A stretch of DNA of 17,593 nucleotides. Origin: Acidobacteriota bacterium (GTDB lineage: Bacteria; Actinomycetota; Acidimicrobiia; Acidimicrobiales; UBA8190). Made by a program: the position numbers and the translations under genes. The number at the start of each line of letters is the position of its first letter. Within the stretch, counting starts at the first letter, position 1. The notes under the pieces are model-generated. The model was not told the origin of the DNA. It ran no database searches and saw only the letters and a program-made list of their open reading frames with translations. Where the stretch lies: positions 1-17,593 of the forward strand of contig JAGWNV010000017.1 in assembly GCA_028872975.1 (NCBI GenBank). Reading direction: 5' to 3'. This document shows, piece after piece, positions 14,425-17,593 of this stretch.

Positions 14425-15258
14425 TCAAGGGAGGTCGACAACCATGCCCTGGGCGGCCGCCCCTACGGGCACGGCGGCGCCGGTGCACGCCGCCACCAGG
14501 TCGTCGATCTGGTCGTCGGTGCGCGGCGGGTCGTGGTGGTACAGGAGCAGGCGGCCCACGCCGGCGTCGGTGGCGAGCGCCACCGCGTAGCCGACCGAGG
14601 CGTGCCCGAAGTGGGCGCGACCGGGGAGCTCCTCGTCGGTGTACTGGGCGTCGTGGAGCAGAAGGTCGCTGGCGGCGGCCAGGGCCAGGGCGGCCTCGTG
14701 GCGCTCGCCGAGCCCGTCGGGGCCCGGGCCCAGCGAAGTGGGGCAGTGGTCGGAGAGATAGGCCAGGGTGCCGGTGCCGTCCGAGACGCGATAGCCGTAG
14801 GTGCGGCCGCCCTTGTGGGGGATCTCGAGGGCGGTGACGGCGAAGCCCTCGATCTCGTGGATGCCCGGCTCGAGGGCCCGGAACTCCCAGGTGCCGCGCA
14901 GCTCCACAGGGGTGATGGGGAAGTGCGGGGGCGCCATGACGCGCTCGAGGACCTCCTCGGTGTCGCCCTGGGCGGGGGCGTACAGCGTCGTGCGGCCGTC
15001 GGGACGGTCGGCGGCGCCGAAGAAGGGGAGCCCCTGGGTGTGGTCCCAGTGGAGATGTCCGAGCAGGATGGCGCCCTCGAAGGGACGACCACCGAGCAGG
15101 GCCGTGACGGTCCGGATGCCGGTCCCGGCGTCGAGGACCAGCCGGGGCGCCTCGCCGTCGTGGGCCAGGGCCACACAGGAGGTGTGGCCCCCGTAGCGCA
15201 CGAACTCCGGGCCCGGTGCGGGCGTGGACCCGCGCGTGCCGCAGATCACCACCCGCAT
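14425..15258 (-). CDS. Metallo-beta-lactamase-fold hydrolase
   Basis: 277 residues beginning MRVVICGTRGSTPAPGPEFV, the characteristic opening of a widespread MBL-fold group related to RNase Z, PhnP and class II phosphodiesterases. The metal motif HxHxDH is present as His68, His70, Asp72, His73, with further candidate ligands His148, Asp170 and His241, so a di-metal hydrolase is likely. The substrate is unknown; phosphodiester bonds are common in this part of the superfamily. ATG 15258 is chosen because the family start lies there; 18 more residues upstream are possible from an ATG at 15312 but look non-coding. It lies just upstream of two response regulators and could belong to the signalling cluster. 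A cyclic nucleotide hydrolase role is only an inference from context. Confidence 0.88.
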   Translation of the reverse strand: MRVVICGTRGSTPAPGPEFVRYGGHTSCVALAHDGEAPRLVLDAGTGIRTVTALLGGRPFEGAILLGHLHWDHTQGLPFFGAADRPDGRTTLYAPAQGDTEEVLERVMAPPHFPITPVELRGTWEFRALEPGIHEIEGFAVTALEIPHKGGRTYGYRVSDGTGTLAYLSDHCPTSLGPGPDGLGERHEAALALAAASDLLLHDAQYTDEELPGRAHFGHASVGYAVALATDAGVGRLLLYHHDPPRTDDQIDDLVAACTGAAVPVGAAAQGMVVDLP

Positions 15259-15264
15259 GACGCC

Positions 15265-15270
15265 ATTGTG
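15265..15270 (-). promoter_or_regulatory. -10-like element for the MBL hydrolase
   Basis: CACAAT on the minus strand is followed by six bases and ATG 15258, the same spacing as at the other leaderless starts. There is no ribosome-binding site and no good -35. Confidence 0.35.
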
Positions 15271-15301
15271 GGCCGTCGGGGGCCCGGCCGGCACCATGGC
15301 C

Positions 15302-15330
15302 TGCCCCACCACCGGCGGGGGGTGCGGGCA
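15302..15330 (-). terminator. Hairpin between SRPBCC and MBL genes
   Basis: TGCCCCACC pairs with GGTG-C-GGGCA, nine base pairs with one bulged base around a 10-base loop, in the 94-base gap after the second SRPBCC gene. No T tract follows. It may reduce read-through from the ArsR operon into the MBL gene. Confidence 0.27.
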
Positions 15331-15352
15331 CCACCCGGGACGGGTCGAGTCG

Positions 15353-15799
15353 CTAGCCGGCGCCCGGGATCCGTGCCTTCAGCCGATCGAGGTTGGCGGG
15401 CATCTCCCGGGCGGCCTGGGGACGCACCACGAGCGGCACGAGAAGGGCACCAAACCCCCGGCCCTCGAAGTCGACGCCGATCGTGAGCCGTGTCCGGGCC
15501 CCGTCGTCGAGGGGCTCGACGAGGACGTCGACCACGGCCCGGATGGGGCCGTCGATGCCCCGGACCCCCCACGACCGGGGGCGATCGACGTGGGTCACCT
15601 CGGAGGTGAAGTCGCGGGTGACGAAGCCGACCTTTCGCCGCGTCACGCAGCGCGCCCCGGCGCAATGGGGTTCCTCGGATTCCATGCGGGCGCTCACGAC
15701 GCCCTGCTGCCATTCGGAGAACCGGCGGGGGTCGGTGACGTAGTCGAACACCACCTCGGGCGGGCAGTCGAGGTCGGTGGTGGTGACAGGCATATTCAT
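15353..15799 (-). CDS. SRPBCC-family (START/Bet v 1-like) protein, second of pair
   Basis: 148 residues with the helix-grip pattern of polyketide-cyclase/START-like SRPBCC proteins: a first strand (MPVTTTDLDCPPEVVFDYVTDPRRFSEW), a central run of strands (RCVTRRKVGF, FTSEVTHV), a late strand (TRLTIGVDFEGRGFG) and a C-terminal helix (AREMPANLDRLKARI). The family binds hydrophobic ligands; no catalytic residues can be named. The first ATG (15799) overlaps the previous stop as ATGA. The in-frame ATG at 15793 has better spacing from the GGGGGAG ribosome-binding site, so either may be used. It is the third gene of an ArsR-SRPBCC-SRPBCC operon. Its role is unknown. Confidence 0.82.
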   Translation of the reverse strand: MNMPVTTTDLDCPPEVVFDYVTDPRRFSEWQQGVVSARMESEEPHCAGARCVTRRKVGFVTRDFTSEVTHVDRPRSWGVRGIDGPIRAVVDVLVEPLDDGARTRLTIGVDFEGRGFGALLVPLVVRPQAAREMPANLDRLKARIPGAG

Positions 15800-16278
15800 C
15801 TCCCCCCGGCGCAGACCGCGGCGTAGCGCTCGAGGTAGAGGGGCCATCCCTGGTCCCCGTCGACGCCGTGGCGGAGCGCGTCCCAGCCGTCGCCGTGGCG
15901 GTGCAGGTGGCGGTGCTCGAGCTCCACCCTCGTCTGCCCCGGGCCCTCGGCCACGAAGGTCACCTCGACCTCGCTGGTCCGGGCGGGGTCGGTCTCGATC
16001 TGCCAGGCGGGGCTGATGTCCCAGCTGAAGACCAACCGGGTCGGCGGCTCGAAGGCGAGCACCCGTCCCCAGCGGCACTCGCTGCCGTCCACGCCCCGGT
16101 CGAGAAGCGACCCGCCGACGTGTGTCTCGAAGACCGTCTCGGCGATCGGCACCCCGAGCAGGTTGTGCTCGGGCGGCTTGAACCGGCCGAAACCCTCCGT
16201 GAAGACCTCGAAGGCCTTGTCGATCGGTGCCGCCACCGAGATCGAATGGCGGACCGCGCGCTCCAGTTGTTCGCTCAT
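15796..16278 (-). CDS. SRPBCC/AHSA1-domain protein, first of pair
   Basis: 160 residues of the AHSA1-like SRPBCC family: VRHSISVAAPIDKAFEVFTEG at the start, a PxxRLVFSWDISP strand in the middle, TRVELEHRHLHRHGDGWDALRHG late, and a C-terminal helix (WPLYLERYAAVC). AHSA1-like proteins of this size are regularly encoded beside ArsR regulators in actinobacteria and are thought to bind small hydrophobic molecules; none is identified here. ATG 16278 overlaps the ArsR stop as TGATG and has GAGGAGAAG upstream, so translation is coupled. The stop overlaps the next SRPBCC start as ATGA. The operon is driven by the promoter in front of the ArsR gene. Confidence 0.87.
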   Translation of the reverse strand: MSEQLERAVRHSISVAAPIDKAFEVFTEGFGRFKPPEHNLLGVPIAETVFETHVGGSLLDRGVDGSECRWGRVLAFEPPTRLVFSWDISPAWQIETDPARTSEVEVTFVAEGPGQTRVELEHRHLHRHGDGWDALRHGVDGDQGWPLYLERYAAVCAGGR

Positions 16279-16595
16279 CACTTCTCCTCGGATGTCTGGT
16301 CGACTTCGGTCCTGTAGGCGGTGAGCGCCTGCTCCCAGTAGCGGTCGAGCCGGGCCCGCAGCTCGGCCAGGGCCTCGGGCCGGACCCGGTAGATGCGCCG
16401 GGTGCCGGCAGGCTCGTCGAGGACGAGCCCGGCCTCCTTCAGGACCTTCAGGTGCTGGGAGACCGCCGGCCGGCTCACCGGCAGCACCCTGGCCAGGTCG
16501 ACGACGGCGGCCGGCGCCTCGACGAGGAGTTCGAGGATCGCCAGTCGGGTGGGGTCGCCCAGCGCCATCCACGGTTCGGATCGGTAAGCGGCCAT
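16278..16595 (-). CDS. ArsR-family transcriptional regulator
   Basis: 105 residues with a winged HTH. It opens with helix MALGDPTRLAILELL, then the DNA-reading region VVDLARVLPVSRPAVSQHLKVLKEAGLV (about 31-58) and the wing GTRRIYRV, followed by a C-terminal dimer helix. None of the cysteine metal sites known from ArsR or SmtB is present; the protein has no cysteine, so it does not look like a heavy-metal sensor. Such ArsR proteins coupled to SRPBCC genes may respond to a ligand of the partner protein, which is an inference. ATG 16595 stands eight bases behind a strong -10. The inverted repeat over that -10 suggests self-repression. Confidence 0.92.
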   Translation of the reverse strand: MAAYRSEPWMALGDPTRLAILELLVEAPAAVVDLARVLPVSRPAVSQHLKVLKEAGLVLDEPAGTRRIYRVRPEALAELRARLDRYWEQALTAYRTEVDQTSEEK

Positions 16596-16600
16596 TAACC

Positions 16601-16616
16601 GTAAGTGTATGCTTAC
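16601..16616. promoter_or_regulatory. Inverted repeat, likely ArsR operator
   Basis: GTAAGTGTATGCTTAC contains half-sites GTAAG and CTTAC around a 6-base centre. It is AT-rich in a very GC-rich region and lies across the -10 of the ArsR promoter, where a bound repressor would block transcription. The plus-strand permease starts 75 bases away and might also be affected. Confidence 0.52.
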
Positions 16617-16631
16617 CTACCCTCGGGTCAA
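16604..16631 (-). promoter_or_regulatory. Promoter of the ArsR-SRPBCC operon
   Basis: On the minus strand TTGACC (16626-16631) and TACACT (16604-16609) are separated by 16 bases, the best housekeeping-type promoter in the window. The start codon follows the -10 by eight bases, so the transcript has almost no leader. Confidence 0.6.
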
Positions 16632-16641
16632 GAGAGCGGCG

Positions 16642-16647
16642 TAGCAT
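16642..16647 (+). promoter_or_regulatory. Possible -10 for the divergent permease
   Basis: TAGCAT fits TANNNT and would give a leader of about 38 bases before ATG 16691. No -35 is evident. A short ATCCCGGAT palindrome directly overlaps its downstream edge. Confidence 0.25.
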
Positions 16648-16690
16648 CCCGGATCTCACCCGCGGCGGCCAGATCGCGAAAGCAGACGCA

Positions 16691-17593
16691 ATGGGGATGC
16701 TCGCCATCACGCTGCAGGATCTCCGGTTCCGCAAGCGGCAATTCCTCATCGCCATCGCCGGCGCCGCCCTGCTGTTCGCCATGACGCTGCTCATGGCGGG
16801 GCTCGCCGCCGGCTTCTCCTTCGAGATCGACCAGACGGTGTCGAGCCTCGGGGGCCAGGCGTGGATGGTGGCGGCCGGCTCCTCGGCGCGGGTGGCGGCG
16901 CTGGCCCCGATCCCCGGCACGGCGGAGCCGGCGGTGGCGGCGACGCCGGGGGTGAAGGTCGCCCAGCCGGTGGCGATCGTCCCGCAGGCGGCCACCGTGG
17001 GGAGCGCCACACGGAGCCTCGTACTCGTGGGCGTCATCCCCGGCGGCTTCGATGGCCCCGGCCTCGTCTCCGGCCGCGCCGTGCGCTCGACGGGCCAGGC
17101 CGTCGTCGACCGACGACTCGGGCTGACAATCGGCCAGCACTTCAGCGTGGCCGGGCGGCGCTTCACCGTTGTCGGGACCGTGGCGGACAAGACCCTCATC
17201 GGAGGCGTGCCCGACGTCTTCGTCCCCCTCGGCGACGCCCAGGCGGTGGCCTTCGGGGGAAGGCCGCTCGTGAGCGCCTTCGTGCTCGGCGGCGTCCCCC
17301 GGTCGGCACCCCCTGGCCTGCAGGTGCTCAGCCCGGCACAGGTCGAGTCGCAGAGCCTGGCGGCCATGGCCTCGGCGCGGTCGTCCATCGAGAACTCCCG
17401 GATCTTCGCCTGGGTGGTCGCCGCCGTCATCGTGGCGGCGATGGTCTACGTGAGCGCCCTCGAGCGCACCCGGGACTTCGCCGTGCTGAAGGCGCTCGGC
17501 TCCTCGTCGGTGTCGCTGTTCTTCGGCCTCGCCGTCCAGGCCGTCGTCGTGTCGCTGGTGGCCGCCGTGGTGGCGGCGGCCATCGCACACTTC
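16691..17593 (+). CDS. ABC transporter permease, DevC/FtsX type, 3' end missing
   Basis: The frame is open from ATG 16691 to the last base (301 codons), so the gene continues beyond the window. It begins MGMLAITLQDLRFRKRQFLIA, the cytoplasmic lead-in typical of DevC-like permeases, followed by a first helix (about 20-42). Next comes a long extracytoplasmic MacB-type region with a GQHFSVAGRRFTVVGTV strand pair, and a second helix (about 239-257). SALERTRDFAVLKALGSS marks the FtsX cytoplasmic loop, and a third helix is cut by the window edge. The protein should move a substrate across or out of the membrane with an ATPase partner, perhaps encoded just downstream or the one at 10312. ATG 16697 is an alternative start; neither has a clear ribosome-binding site. 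It is divergent from the ArsR operon. Confidence 0.85.
   Translation, partial: MGMLAITLQDLRFRKRQFLIAIAGAALLFAMTLLMAGLAAGFSFEIDQTVSSLGGQAWMVAAGSSARVAALAPIPGTAEPAVAATPGVKVAQPVAIVPQAATVGSATRSLVLVGVIPGGFDGPGLVSGRAVRSTGQAVVDRRLGLTIGQHFSVAGRRFTVVGTVADKTLIGGVPDVFVPLGDAQAVAFGGRPLVSAFVLGGVPRSAPPGLQVLSPAQVESQSLAAMASARSSIENSRIFAWVVAAVIVAAMVYVSALERTRDFAVLKALGSSSVSLFFGLAVQAVVVSLVAAVVAAAIAHF

Noticed and set aside
15796..17430. A 544-codon minus-strand frame reading through ArsR into the SRPBCC gene
   Set aside because: Only the last 160 codons (from ATG 16278) are protein-like. The rest lies in the wrong frame over the ArsR gene and opposite the right-hand permease.

Overview
This is a very GC-rich stretch with frequent GTG starts, tightly overlapping operons, poly-proline and RDD-type membrane proteins, and several start codons placed directly behind a -10-like hexamer (leaderless genes). 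That combination suggests a high-GC actinobacterium. An Acidimicrobiia-like lineage is possible, but I cannot fix the taxon from sequence alone. I see no rRNA, tRNA, CRISPR array, transposase or phage gene. No gap between genes is longer than about 195 bases.

Left part (1-6252). The window opens inside a DHA2-type drug exporter. A plus-strand run follows: a proline-rich RDD membrane protein and two small SnoaL/NTF2-like proteins. A ParB-like gene faces them on the minus strand and appears to carry a one-base frameshift. Divergent from it is a large FtsX/MacB-type ABC permease, preceded by a possible 11-codon leader ORF and a 16-bp inverted repeat.

Centre (6279-13217). An FAD-dependent phytoene-desaturase-like oxidoreductase is followed by a four-gene operon with 0-bp, GTGA and ATGA junctions. 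It encodes a cyclic-nucleotide-binding protein, a response-regulator receiver fused to a class III nucleotidyl cyclase, an ABC ATPase of the MacB/LolD type, and a membrane-bound HisKA_3 histidine kinase. This is the most interesting part of the window. The kinase could phosphorylate the receiver, the receiver could gate cyclic nucleotide synthesis, and the product could be read by the first gene of the same operon.

Right part (13201-17593). Running against the kinase on the minus strand are an ArsR regulator, two translationally coupled SRPBCC/AHSA1 proteins, a metallo-beta-lactamase-fold hydrolase, a NarL-type response regulator and a receiver-only response regulator. The last gene overlaps the kinase by 17 bp at the 3' ends. 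The NarL regulator is closely similar to the receiver plus decayed HTH of the cyclase, so the kinase probably has several receivers available. The ArsR gene has a clear promoter whose -10 lies inside an inverted repeat. Divergent from it begins a second FtsX/DevC-type permease that runs off the window end. The single ATPase may serve one or both permeases.
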